From assembly GCA_026770025.1 (NCBI GenBank), contig JAMXDE010000017.1, positions 186,001 through 250,000 of the forward strand: a stretch of DNA of 64,000 nucleotides, written 5' to 3'. The stretch is from Craspedostauros australis (lineage: Eukaryota; Bacillariophyta; Bacillariophyceae; Mastogloiales; Achnanthaceae). Shown here one piece after another: positions 1 to 9,776 of the stretch (the first letter of the stretch is position 1; each line of letters begins with the position of its first letter). The position numbers and the translations under genes were made by a program. The notes below the pieces were generated by a model. It was given only the letters and a program-made list of their open reading frames with translations. It ran no database searches and was not told where the DNA came from.

Positions 1-2187
1 CATTGCGTTGTCGTGCAGATCCAAAGTTGTCAGAGCGTTTAGCTTGTCCATCTCGGACGGAATGGTACCCGCAAGACCAGCTTTCTTGAATAGGAATGCC
101 GTGAGACTGGCGCAGTTGCCGATCTCGGTTGGAATGGGACTGGCGAAATTCGTATAGCCAATCCTTAGCTGTTCCAGATTCGTCAGCAGACCGATCGTTG
201 TTGGTAGACCAGGTGGAATGGCGGAGATCTCACTTGCCGTTGCGTTCAATTTCGGGTCTCCCGTGATACTGCCGCCGCTAAACGGATTCCTGGCCATGTT
301 CACAGTCGTCATTGTTGTGAGGATCCCAATCTCTGGCGGAATGGTGCCCGTCAAGTTGTTGCTTGGCATCTTGAGAGCATCAACGAATCCATCGCTGTCG
401 CAGAAGACGGTGCTCCAACTGCAGAAGTCTGGTTCAAGCAACCATTTGCTTTTGTCTGCCCATGTGGTATCCCCGTTGGTGCTGTAAAATATCGATGCCA
501 ACGCGTATCGCTGTTTCACATGCGATGCTGTGATGTTCAGATTGCTGTCTGATGAGTCTATCGCACCATCGAAAAAGGCGACGTCTGACAGCAACCACTC
601 CAATGCCCTGTACTGCGGTGATGATGCATCGTCCAAGATTCCCGGGTTAATGACTGCTGTCTCGGCTTTTAGCCACTCTGAGACTTGCGAACGGAGCACT
701 TCAGGATCTTTCGTTGCATCCGTCGGACTGCTGGCCTCGGCTTTGTCTTTGTCTTGGTTGTCGCTACTACCCGAGGATAATTCAATAGACACGCCAACGG
801 CAATGGCGATGAGCACCAGACAGATACCACCGATGAGCATGTGCAGGCGTCTCTTCTTCACCATCTGTTGCTCGCTTGTTTTCTCGCCGATCTCGCTAGC
901 TTGCTTCATCGTGGTGTTGCCAAGCACAGCGGCGTCGCCATCCGTAGTTCTGTCTTCGCGAATGGCCGTCACTTCCGTGGCATGGACGGCGCCGCCGATG
1001 ATGGTCTGACGGATCTGCTCTTCGAGATCGTCGGTCGCGACGGCATTCGCGATGGACAACTGCACATCACCGACGCTGGATGTCTGGAGTCTCTCCGCTT
1101 CGATCTCGAACGGTCCGGATACCTCGGTTGGGTCTCTGTCTCCGCGAAGCGCGCCAATGAAGCATGGACTGCTGTTTGCGCTGCCCCGTGATTCAGCCAA
1201 ACCAATGACACTGCCGTTCGGTGGAGCGCGAAAGAGATTCTCTTCGTCGTGACTTTGCCGTCTCTTGGCATCGCTTATAGTATCCTCCTCTGGTTCTTCA
1301 TTCTTTTCATTTGGCCCGTTGCCGTCGTGCTGCTTCGTGGGCGTGTCATCGTTGTGAGAATACATGGCGATCTTGGCGTTGATTCCATCCACGTTGCCTT
1401 CCAGCATCTGCGAAATGCCGCTGGTGGATGGATCGGCGCAGCCCCCTGAACGGTTTCTGTCCATCAACTGGTTTGGCAGGATCTTTTTGGCGCGTTGTGC
1501 TGAGCGGGGTGAGGATCCGTGGGTGGCAATTGCGCCAGCAAGAGCCGCGCTCTTGTTTTTGGGAACACCATCACTGCTTTTCTTGATCACGGTGGAGGCT
1601 GTCGAAGCACGGCTCTCTTGTTCCATCTTCGCCCGATAGGGCCGATCGTGCGATCTGGCTTGGCGGTTGTCGGTGGACACAGATGTCGATGGTGCGGACG
1701 AAAAGGAGCGGCTCGATCCACTTGCATTGTCAGCACTTTCATCTGCGGTGGGAATGCCAGACGACGAACCTACCGAACTGCGCCGGGTGCCCACACCGGT
1801 GGTGACAGAGGACCGCCCGTTCTGGTCACTTGTGAGATCAAGGATTTGCTGGGATTTGTGCCGGACCGACGGATCAGTTTGCTGACGTTCCAATTCGGAG
1901 GTCTCCGTCGCATTTGCGCCATTGTCATCGTTGTGATGGTCGCCGCTTTGGTCGGTGGAGGCTGAGATGGTCGTGCTCACGGTTTCTCCTATTGCGACTG
2001 TTGTTGTTGTTGCCGTTGAGGGTGCCGATTTTCCTTCTGCTTCTGCTTCATTTCCTGGTGGCTCCGCATTAGCTGGAGATGTATCCACGCCACGGTCGCT
2101 TCCGTCCATGATGATCAAGGAATCGCTGTCCAAGCGCATGGGAGCGCTTGGGTGATTGCCTTTAGCTGAACCTCTCAAGGTCGTCAT
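1..2187 (-). CDS. LRR membrane protein, copy 1 (3' end beyond window)
   Basis: An open frame runs from the ATG at 2187 to the window edge without a stop (729 codons), so the C-terminus is missing. Read on the minus strand it has a long hydrophilic Ser/Thr/Asp-rich N-terminal part, one membrane segment at about residues 448-470 (LIGGICLVLIAIAVGVSI) preceded by KKRR, then a diatom-type ectodomain: VKQRYALASIFYSTNGD, a short Cys-containing cap, and LRRs with NNLTGTIPPEIG and GTIPSEMDKL. The basic residues before the membrane segment suggest N-in/C-out topology. Three stretches match copies 2 and 3 closely (around 1345-1430, 1195-1260 and 970-1060) inside otherwise diverged sequence. Known for the family: such LRR proteins are abundant in diatoms and mostly of unknown ligand. 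Inference: surface receptor or adhesion protein. Confidence 0.85.
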   Translation of the reverse strand, partial: MTTLRGSAKGNHPSAPMRLDSDSLIIMDGSDRGVDTSPANAEPPGNEAEAEGKSAPSTATTTTVAIGETVSTTISASTDQSGDHHNDDNGANATETSELERQQTDPSVRHKSQQILDLTSDQNGRSSVTTGVGTRRSSVGSSSGIPTADESADNASGSSRSFSSAPSTSVSTDNRQARSHDRPYRAKMEQESRASTASTVIKKSSDGVPKNKSAALAGAIATHGSSPRSAQRAKKILPNQLMDRNRSGGCADPSTSGISQMLEGNVDGINAKIAMYSHNDDTPTKQHDGNGPNEKNEEPEEDTISDAKRRQSHDEENLFRAPPNGSVIGLAESRGSANSSPCFIGALRGDRDPTEVSGPFEIEAERLQTSSVGDVQLSIANAVATDDLEEQIRQTIIGGAVHATEVTAIREDRTTDGDAAVLGNTTMKQASEIGEKTSEQQMVKKRRLHMLIGGICLVLIAIAVGVSIELSSGSSDNQDKDKAEASSPTDATKDPEVLRSQVSEWLKAETAVINPGILDDASSPQYRALEWLLSDVAFFDGAIDSSDSNLNITASHVKQRYALASIFYSTNGDTTWADKSKWLLEPDFCSWSTVFCDSDGFVDALKMPSNNLTGTIPPEIGILTTMTTVNMARNPFSGGSITGDPKLNATASEISAIPPGLPTTIGLLTNLEQLRIGYTNFASPIPTEIGNCASLTAFLFKKAGLAGTIPSEMDKLNALTTLDLHDNAM

Positions 2188-3157
2188 CACTTCTGTTGTT
2201 GAGGGTGATAATGGTGATAAGGGGTTGACGGCGTTGGTGCTGACAATCTGGAGTATCAAGGCGGATGTTCCTGATTACGGACAACTGTTTTCCCAGCGAG
2301 TTTTGTCTGTGTGATGTTTCGCGACAAACAGCCCACGCGCTCCGATTTGGTAGTGGAACTTCGCGCGGTCACCTGTTGTGGCTTTTTTGCCAGGACTTTG
2401 AACACGAGACGCCGTGACGGTGCAGAACGCCGGTTGAAGCCATTCCTGTGGGCGATTCGTGTTCCTCCCTTCAAGCGCGTCGCGACATCCCCAACCGTTG
2501 GCGGCGAACACACCACCGAAGTTTCATCGGCGAACTTCAACATCTCCGCGTTTTTCTCCCCATCGGAGCGTGGTCCGAACCTTCAGGAACCTTGACTGGA
2601 ACACCAGGGCAGCTGCCTGGCACCACAGACACAGTCGCCCAACTACCAGATCTTGCAAACAGGAAACAGAAAACAACCACCTCATGCAGTATTCTGGCGC
2701 TTGTGTGATTGTGGTGGATGCATAGCAGTAGTAGCTCGTGGGCACAGGTTGGTCCCATTCGAGGATAGGAACAACACATGAACTTCCTCGCAGAGAGGAG
2801 TCGTATTGAAGGGAGCGGTCGTATGGTAGACAGATGTGCATAGCTCGTGGAGCACTCTAGATCGTACCGAGCCATTAGCATGTTCAGAAAGCGAGGCGCG
2901 ATGCGGATGCTCGTACTGCTACCAATGCAGCCGCAGCATGCGTTCTGCGACATAGCGTCACCATGTTTGCGGATTTCAAAATTGGCAGTGCCTTTGCTAC
3001 ATTTAGGTTGGATAATACTTGTTATGAATCATGGTCGCGCGTGTTGCGAATGCACCCATTGCCGTGGCCAACGGTGACAACAGCGAGGACGATGGTCAGA
3101 GCATCAACCTTGTGCTCCCATTCTCACCCCTCACCGCGCCATACATATCGGTGGTCT
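2188..3157. other. Intergenic region between LRR copies 1 and 2
   Basis: This lies upstream of copy 1 and downstream of the last exon of copy 2. Short open frames occur on both strands but none has a recognisable domain or LRR similarity. No TATA box, RNA gene or repeat stands out. Confidence 0.5.
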
Positions 3158-6100
3158 CTAGTCGCAGTTAGTGCAACAAGTGCATTCCAACCCGCAGGCA
3201 TACTGCAGCTGCTCGGCTGTATTATTGCGGGTGCAAAATGTTTCCTCCACAGTGCCTGCATCAAAAGCATTCCCGTCGAGCCGGATCGCAGTCATTCCGT
3301 CTGGCCAATTGGTGTAGGAGATGGGAATCGTACCGTTGAATTGATTGCCACTGACATCAAAGAGAGCTGTGGAAGCAATGGTGTTTGCACGTGGGCGTGA
3401 TTGGTGACGAGGTTGGAGCAGACACCAAAAGGAAGCAACGTTGGTGAGCATCATCATCTCTATTGTATAATACCATGCGTACGAGTATCCAAACTATTCC
3501 ATCGTCGCCAAGGCATAGCATTCCATTCAAATACAGAGAGCAGAGCAGAGCAGAGCAAAGCGGAAGTTCCACCTATCCGTCCATCCGTCCATCCACCCAT
3601 GCATGCGCGGTCACTCACATATTGCGGGAAGGTCTCCCAACTCTGCTGGCAGCTGGCCAGTCAAGAAGTTATCGCGTACATCCAAAGATGTCAAGCTAGC
3701 AAGCTTGCTCATCTCTGATGGAAGGGTTCCCACGAGACCTGCATTCCTGAACAGGAATCCCGTGAGGCTTACGCAGTTACCGATTTCGGTTGGAATGGTG
3801 CCGCCAAAAGGACCGCGGGCAATTCTGAGTTGTTTCAGTTGCGTCAACAGACCGATCGTCGTCGGCAGACCGGCCTGAGCCGCACTTTTCGGTGCGTTCG
3901 GGTCCTGGTCTCCTGTGGTACTGTCGCCGTCAAAAGGATTTTTGGCCATGTTCACCGTCATTATCGTTGTGAGGAGCCCGATTTCGGGTGGGATGGTGCC
4001 CACCAAGTTGTTGTTGCGTAGATCCAGCAAGACACGGGAATTTCGCCGAAAGTTCGCAGAGACCACGCGCGCAAGACTCCAATCAGTCCGGTCCCATTCA
4101 CAACCACGCCCAAACCCCAATGACCTGGACGGGGGCACCAAGCCCGTGTGTCAAGACGTTAAGTAGACGTTATAGGCGTTAAGAGTAGTATTGTTACTTT
4201 CATCGAAGTCCTGTTACTTTCATCGAAGTGGTATTACTTTCATCGAAGTGGTATTACTTTCATCGAAGTGACATTACTTTCATCGAAGTGACATTACTTT
4301 CATCGAAGTCCTGTTACTTTCATCGAAGTGGTATTACTTTCATCGAAGTGGTATTACTTTCATTGAAGCGTGACTACTTTCATCGAATGGTTGCGACCAT
4401 CATTGGAACGTGCGTACTTTCATCGAAATGTTGTTGGTGACGGTCGGATGACAGACGGAGACGCAGCAATTTCCCATCTCCACAGCGTCTGCAGAGACGA
4501 TCAGAGCATCCACAAAATCTCACATCTCGCACACACACACGCACACACACACAACAACAACAACAACACACATCCGTATTGTCTCCCAATCATCGCATGT
4601 TCGCTATTATCCACACCACAGGCTACACTCTCTTTTCAGCTGCATTGCAATTCTGCATGGAACGCTCCAAATTCCCTGCTGCCTTTGCTTCCTCTTTTTG
4701 GTGAATGTTGGTGTGCCAACTGGTTGGCTGATTGCTGAGTTCTTCCTCTGTAATGCGGAGTGACACAGATTGGCACAAGGTTTCGGGCTCTTGTTTTTGT
4801 CATTGGGTCTTGTTGCAACAGAATGGCTGTTCGGACACGAGTCGGTTTCTTGAACCGTTGTGGGGTGTGTTGCAGAGTGTCCGCTTTCATCGGACTCGCC
4901 AGACCTTTGTCGGACTATGGTACTTTCATCGAACTGGTCTTAGTTTCATCGAACTGGTCGTACTTTCATCGAACAGGTGTTACTTTCATCGAACAGGTGT
5001 TACTTTCATCGAACTGGTGGTACTTTCATCGAACTGGTGGTACTTTCATCGAAGTGATGGTACTTTCATCGAACTGGTGGTACTTTCATCGAACTTGTGT
5101 TCGTTGGAAGGTGTTCGGTATTCAAACGAAATGACGTTAAATGCGTTAAACTACAAATTCAATGGTGGTCCATTGAGTCCACCCAGATTTCGTTTGGGGC
5201 ATTTTGGGATTAGTCCATGTGGTCGAACGCAAACACCATCGAGTTTCAGCCAAATTCCCGTGTCTTGCAGGGAATCAATGAGCCTGTCGGCGGTGCAGGT
5301 CGCACCGTACCAAGCGCAGAAGTCGGCATCCATCAGCCATTTGGTATCGTGCTTCCATTCCGTATCGTTGCGCGTGCTGTAGTACAACGATGCCAGCGCG
5401 TACCGCTGTTTCACATGGGGTGCTGTGGCATTCACATCGCTGTCGGGTGAGTCAACGGCATCGTTGAAGAAGGCGATGTCCGATAGCAACCACTGGAATG
5501 CCTTGTACTGTGGTGACGACGTATCGTCCAAGACTCCTGGATTAATGGCTGCAGTTTCCGCTTTCAGCCAGTCTGTGAATTCCGAGCGAAGAATTTCAGG
5601 ATCTCTTGGTGCTTCTGTCGGCCCACTGGTGCTTACTTCTCGCTTTGTGTCGCTGCTGCCATCGATACTGTTGTTGCTGTTTGTGTTGCTATCGCCACTC
5701 GATCCTCCTGATGACACCAGGACCACCGCGACAATCAGCATGATAACAATCGCCACGCATATGCAGCCGATCAGCATGTACATGCGTCGCTTGTGCGCTA
5801 ACAATTGTTCGCTGTTGCTGCTGGTGTCATCGTCGCAACCCTGCTTCATCATGGTGTTCTCACGATTGCCCACCACGGCTTCATCGGCATTCGGAGATCT
5901 GCTCTCGTGAATGGTCGTCACTTCCGTGGCATGGACGGCGTGGCCGATGATGGTCTGGCGGATCTGCTCTTGGAGATCATCTGTCGCGACGGCGTTGGTG
6001 ATCGATAGACGCACGCCTTCGGCGCTTGACACCTGCATGGTCTCCACATCAACATCCACCGGATTAGGTGCCTCGGTCGAGTTTCCACCTTTGTGAGGGG

Positions 6101-7280
6101 CGCCAATGAAGCACAGGTCGCTGTTTGTGCTGCTACGTGATTCGACCAAACCAACAGTGCCGCTATTCGGCGGAGCTACAAAGAGGTTCTCTTCATCATG
6201 GCTTTGCCTGCTCTTGACGTCGTTGATGGGGTCATTCTCGTGTTTCTCGTTTTGTTCTCTGTGCCCGTTGTCATGGTTGTTGTCGGTGTCGTTCCGGCTC
6301 ATTGCTGGAGCGTCAGCTTGAGAATACAAGGCGATCTTTGCGCTGACTCTGTCTGCGTTGTCTTCAAGCATTGGTGGAATGCCAACAGAAGATACATCGG
6401 CGGAGCCAGATGAACGGTGTCTGTCCAAACGGTGTGGCGGCGTCATTTGCTTGGCACGTTGTGGTGAGAACATTGGCGATCTGTGCGTGATATTGGCACC
6501 AGCTTTGCGCCTGGGACTGCCGCTTGGGATGCCCCTGCTCCTGGTGGCGCCAGGGCCACTTGCATTATTCGTGCCCGATGTTCTACTTCCTTTTGATACG
6601 TCCGCTATGCTTGTAACACCAGGATCCGAGGATCTCGAAGCACGATTCTCTTGCTCCATCTTCGCACGACAGCGCCGGTCATACGACCGAGATCCGCGCT
6701 TGGATGTGGACGCAGGTGTCAGTGGCGCGGTCAAGAACGAGGAGCGCGACTCGGCAGGATCTTCAACTGAGAAACTTGTGACGCTCTCATGTGCATTGAA
6801 AATCCCGGGCGATGATGAAACCGCGGAGCCACGTGGAGCACTCGATCTGATGTTGCCACGGTTGGTGTTCGGGGACGAGAAGGAGGTGGAGGAGGCAGAG
6901 TCTGCGTTGCTTTCCGTTGTGGGGCTCAAGAATTGCTGGCACCGATCGCGGACCGATGGGTCAGTTCGTCGGCGTTGCAGTTCCAAGCTTTCCGCGGCGC
7001 TGATGCCATCGCCATGGCGCTGGTTCTGGTGACGTCGTTCCTCAATAGATCTCCCAACGGATGCGTTCACGTTTGCCAATGGCAACGTCGGTGTCGGCGT
7101 TGATGGTGGTGTTGATGTCGATGTTAGCACTGCCCCTGTGGGCGAAACTCGTGCGTTGGTTGATGGTGCTGGAGGTGAATCTCCGCCACGATCGCTTGTG
7201 TCCATGAGGATCAGGGAGTCGCTGTCCAACCGGACGGGAGCATCGGGGTGCTTGCGCTCCGCCGAGCCACGCAACGCCAT
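3158..7280 (-). CDS. LRR membrane protein, copy 2, interrupted by a TIR transposon
   Basis: Exon 1 runs 7280-3619 and is interrupted by the element at 4028-5267. The intron is 3618-3367 (donor GTGAGT, acceptor CACAG). Exon 2 is 3366-3158, ending in CGLECTCCTNCD. The N-terminal part is hydrophilic, with a membrane segment at about residues 497-520 (YMLIGCICVAIVIMLIVAVV), then the QRYALASLYYSTRND cap. On the far side of the insert come LRRs (NNNLVGTIPPEIG, GTIPTEIGN, GQLPAELGD). Without the insert and one CAG, the codons DSL and DLR join exactly in frame, giving about 875 aa. As it stands, the frame reads 44 bases short of the old domain into the element and stops at 5151 after 709 codons, giving a protein with the membrane segment but no LRRs. 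No GT/AG pair lies at the element ends, so clean splicing is unlikely. Confidence 0.85.
3534..3560. repeat. (AGAGC)n microsatellite in the intron of LRR copy 2
   Basis: About five units of AGAGC lie in the 252-bp intron. A related AGAGC/AGAGT run lies at the matching place in the intron of copy 3 (about 21211-21232), so the repeat predates the duplication or arises readily there. Confidence 0.75.
4195..4432 (+). repeat. Left 20-bp subterminal tandem array
   Basis: Twelve units of 20 bp, consensus TACTTTCATCGAAGTGGTAT, start at 4195, 4215, 4235 and so on. The last two or three are diverged. The first 13 bases are nearly invariant and the last 7 vary. The array has the same orientation as the right-hand array, so it is not part of the inverted repeat. 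Confidence 0.9.
4921..5100 (+). repeat. Right 20-bp subterminal tandem array
   Basis: Nine good units of TACTTTCATCGAACTGGTGG start at 4921, with decayed units before it from about 4881. The core matches the left array and the variable tail differs (ACTGGTGG against AGTGGTAT), so each array has been homogenised separately. Confidence 0.9.
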
Positions 7281-8141
7281 GGTTGATTCTGACGGCAGCA
7301 GTGTTTGTGCTGGCTATTGTGCTCTGGGTATCGTATGCTGTGGATCGTATCCTGTGTGTTGTGTCCTGTGTGTTTTGTCCTGTGTGTTGTGTCCTGTGTG
7401 TTGTGTCCTGTGTGCTGTGTGTTGTGATTGCTGCCTTCCGTCCCCCACCCGAGAGGGCGCCAAGGAACCTCTTCTGCGAAAGTTATGTCTCGTCTGCGAC
7501 AGCTGCCTCCTCTTTGCGGAGGCGCGGATGTAACCACATCTCCAATGCTCTCTGGGGCTGTTCTGCTTCAATGGGAGCGAATTCGTTTTGACGATCTCAT
7601 TGTCATTTTGTGAGGGAGTGACAATTTCCAGCTTCCCTTCAGAAATCACAGTAAACAGAGCACATGATACGCACGATCGTGGATAGAATAAAGTCCAGAC
7701 ACGCTGCGACGTTGCCACGACCCTTGCTTCGCCACCCATCGTCACGCGCCTTCGTATCCGAACTCGACTACGACCTGCGTTCATGTCACCAAGGAGAGGC
7801 AGCGATGGGGAGAGAAACAGGAGACGGCTCTCGCGAGCACAAGGGACAATGTCTGGATAAATCACAAGTCGGACTGCTTCCATACGCGGTCATGGGGCCT
7901 GTTCAACTGTCCCTTGGTGTCCTATTCCTTGGCTCTTTCACAAGCCAGGCATTGTTGCTCTTGCCAGCGATGCGGTGTTGACGGGCGAAGAGTAGAATAC
8001 TTTCTCATGCGAGAGCAGCATAGGTTTTATCATCTCTCTGCGATCCAGCCTCCTTTCGTCTCTCGTGCTGGATCTCCAGAATTGCCAACGACAGAGGACA
8101 TGTGACTCCTGATGGGGTCGATGCCAGCACAACTACGTGTA
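7281..8141. other. Region upstream of LRR copy 2, with a 14-bp tandem repeat
   Basis: Five units of CCTGTGTGTTGTGT lie at 7351-7420, directly upstream of the copy 2 start. The rest, up to the piggyBac-like element, has only short frames without recognisable domains. Confidence 0.6.
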
Positions 8142-8154
8142 TCCCTTTACGACC

Positions 8155-8177
8155 TATCGCCCAATAATTGGGCGATA
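8155..8177. repeat. Left subterminal hairpin of the piggyBac-like element
   Basis: A perfect palindrome with 11-base arms and a single central A begins directly after the 13-base terminal repeat. The core is CGCCCAAT/ATTGGGCG. Confidence 0.9.
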
Positions 8178-8546
8178 AACAAATCGAAATCAGTTATTCA
8201 AACTTTTGACCCCAACGCCTACGAGTGGGAACCTCTTTTCTTTACATATTATTAATCTTCTCGAGCTCCTCTTTCCAACCATGCTATCACATTTATATAT
8301 CTGTTACTGTCTTTAGGTTGATATAGTTGCCTAAAGTACTCGTGAATCGATTTTGAGCTGCGGGACTGTCGCTCATTCCATTGGCGAGACGCGAATCGCC
8401 AAATTGGCGAGGTCGCATTTTCGTTTTTCGAATCCGCTTCCTTGCCAACACCCACACGTCATGCCTTTGTTGTTACGTATCAGCATGCCTCTTGCTACCA
8501 ATGTGCTGCTTGCGGGTTGTGGTGCCTGCTTCTCTTACCGTGCAAC

Positions 8547-9676
8547 GAGCATCGCATCATGTGAGCATCACAGCATCGCAACATCACAGGATGGCTGCAT
8601 CACAACATCGCAACATTGTAACATCACAATATTGTAGCATCGCAGGTTCACAACATCGCAGCATCGCAGCATCACAACATTGCAGCATCCCAACATCACA
8701 GCGTCACAGCATTGCAAGATTGCAGCATCACAGCATCCCAACATCGCAGCATCACATCATCGCAGCGTCACAGCATTGCAGTGTCACAGCATCACAGCAT
8801 CGCGGCATCACAAGATTACAGCATCACAGCATCCCAACATCGCAGCATCACATCATTGCAGCGTCACACCATCACAGCATCGCGGCATCGCAAGATCGCA
8901 GCGTCACAGCATCACAGCATTGCGGCATTGCAAGATCACAGCATCCCAACATCGCAGCATTGCAACATCGCAGCGTCACAGCATTGCGGCATCACAGCAT
9001 TGCAAGATCGCAGCATCACAGCATCGCAGCATTGCAGCATTGCAGCATTGCAGCGTCACAGCATCGCAGCATCACAGCATTGCAAGATCACAGCATCCCA
9101 ACATTGCAGCATCGCAACATCGCAGCGTCACAGCATTACGGCATCACAGCATTGCAAGATTGCAGCATCACAGCATCGCAACATCACAGCATCGCAGCAT
9201 TGCAGCGTCACAGCATCACAGCATTGCGGCATCACAAGATCACAGCATCCCAACATTGCAGCATTGCAACATTGCAGCATCACATCATTACGGCATCGCA
9301 GCATTGCAAGATTGCAGCATCACAGCATCGCAGCATCACAGCATTGTGGCATCGCAGCATCACAGCATTGCAGCATCACAGCATTGCAAGATCGCAGCAT
9401 CACAGCATTGCAGCATCACAGCATCACAGCATTGCGGCATTGCAAGATCACAGCGTCACAGCATCACAGCATTGCGGCATCGCAAGATCGCAGCATCACA
9501 GCATCACAGCATCCCAACATCCCAACATCACAACATTGCGACATCGCAGCATCAAATCATCACAGTATCGCAGCATTGCAACATCACATCATCACAACAT
9601 CGCAGCATCACAGCATCACAACATCGCAGCATCCCAACATTGCGACATCACATCATTGCAGCATCACAACATCACC
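8547..9676 (+). repeat. 8-bp tandem array (CAGCATCR) in the 5' part of the piggyBac-like element
   Basis: Roughly 140 units of an 8-base motif, mostly CAGCATCA, CAGCATCG and CAGCATTG, with CAACATCG and CAAGATCA variants. As 8 is not divisible by 3, each frame reads an 8-residue repeat (HSIAASQ-type). The unit gives no stop in any register, so all three plus-strand frames stay open for about 1 kb. The long open frames here are therefore a by-product of the repeat. Confidence 0.9.
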
Positions 9677-9776
9677 CAATTCAAAAGCTTTGTCATGGTT
9701 GATCCCCCCAAAAAGCCTTCACAAAAGCCTGCACCCCGCACAGGCCCATCGCCCACCTCACCCTCATACATGCACC

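Larger units (their letters stand above)
4028..5267. mobile_element. Non-autonomous TIR DNA transposon inside LRR copy 2
   Basis: The ends are inverted repeats: CAAGACACGGGAATTT at 4028, and its complement ending at 5267, with similarity going a few bases further (CGCCGAAA against GGCTGAAA). Direct CAG copies at 4025-4027 and 5268-5270 are a 3-bp target duplication. The 1240-bp element has no convincing transposase frame. Inside each end lies a GACGTTAA...GCGTTAA motif (about 4155-4190 and 5132-5149), then an array of 20-bp units. A 3-bp duplication is known for CACTA/EnSpm and PIF/Harbinger elements. The ends are not CACTA and the target is not TWA, so the family is left open. The exact in-frame fit of the flanks shows a single simple insertion. 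Confidence 0.85.

Noticed and set aside
4195-5100. Regularly spaced repeats resembling a CRISPR array
   Set aside because: Units are directly tandem at 20 bp with no unique spacers, and the genome is eukaryotic.
4028-5267. The insert as a spliced intron or introner element of LRR copy 2
   Set aside because: Neither end offers GT or AG at the codon join, the flanks show a target duplication, and the paralogue has no intron there.
7314-7883. 189-codon minus-strand frame upstream of LRR copy 2
   Set aside because: About a third is the 14-bp repeat translated, and the rest has no similarity to the LRR proteins or any family I know.
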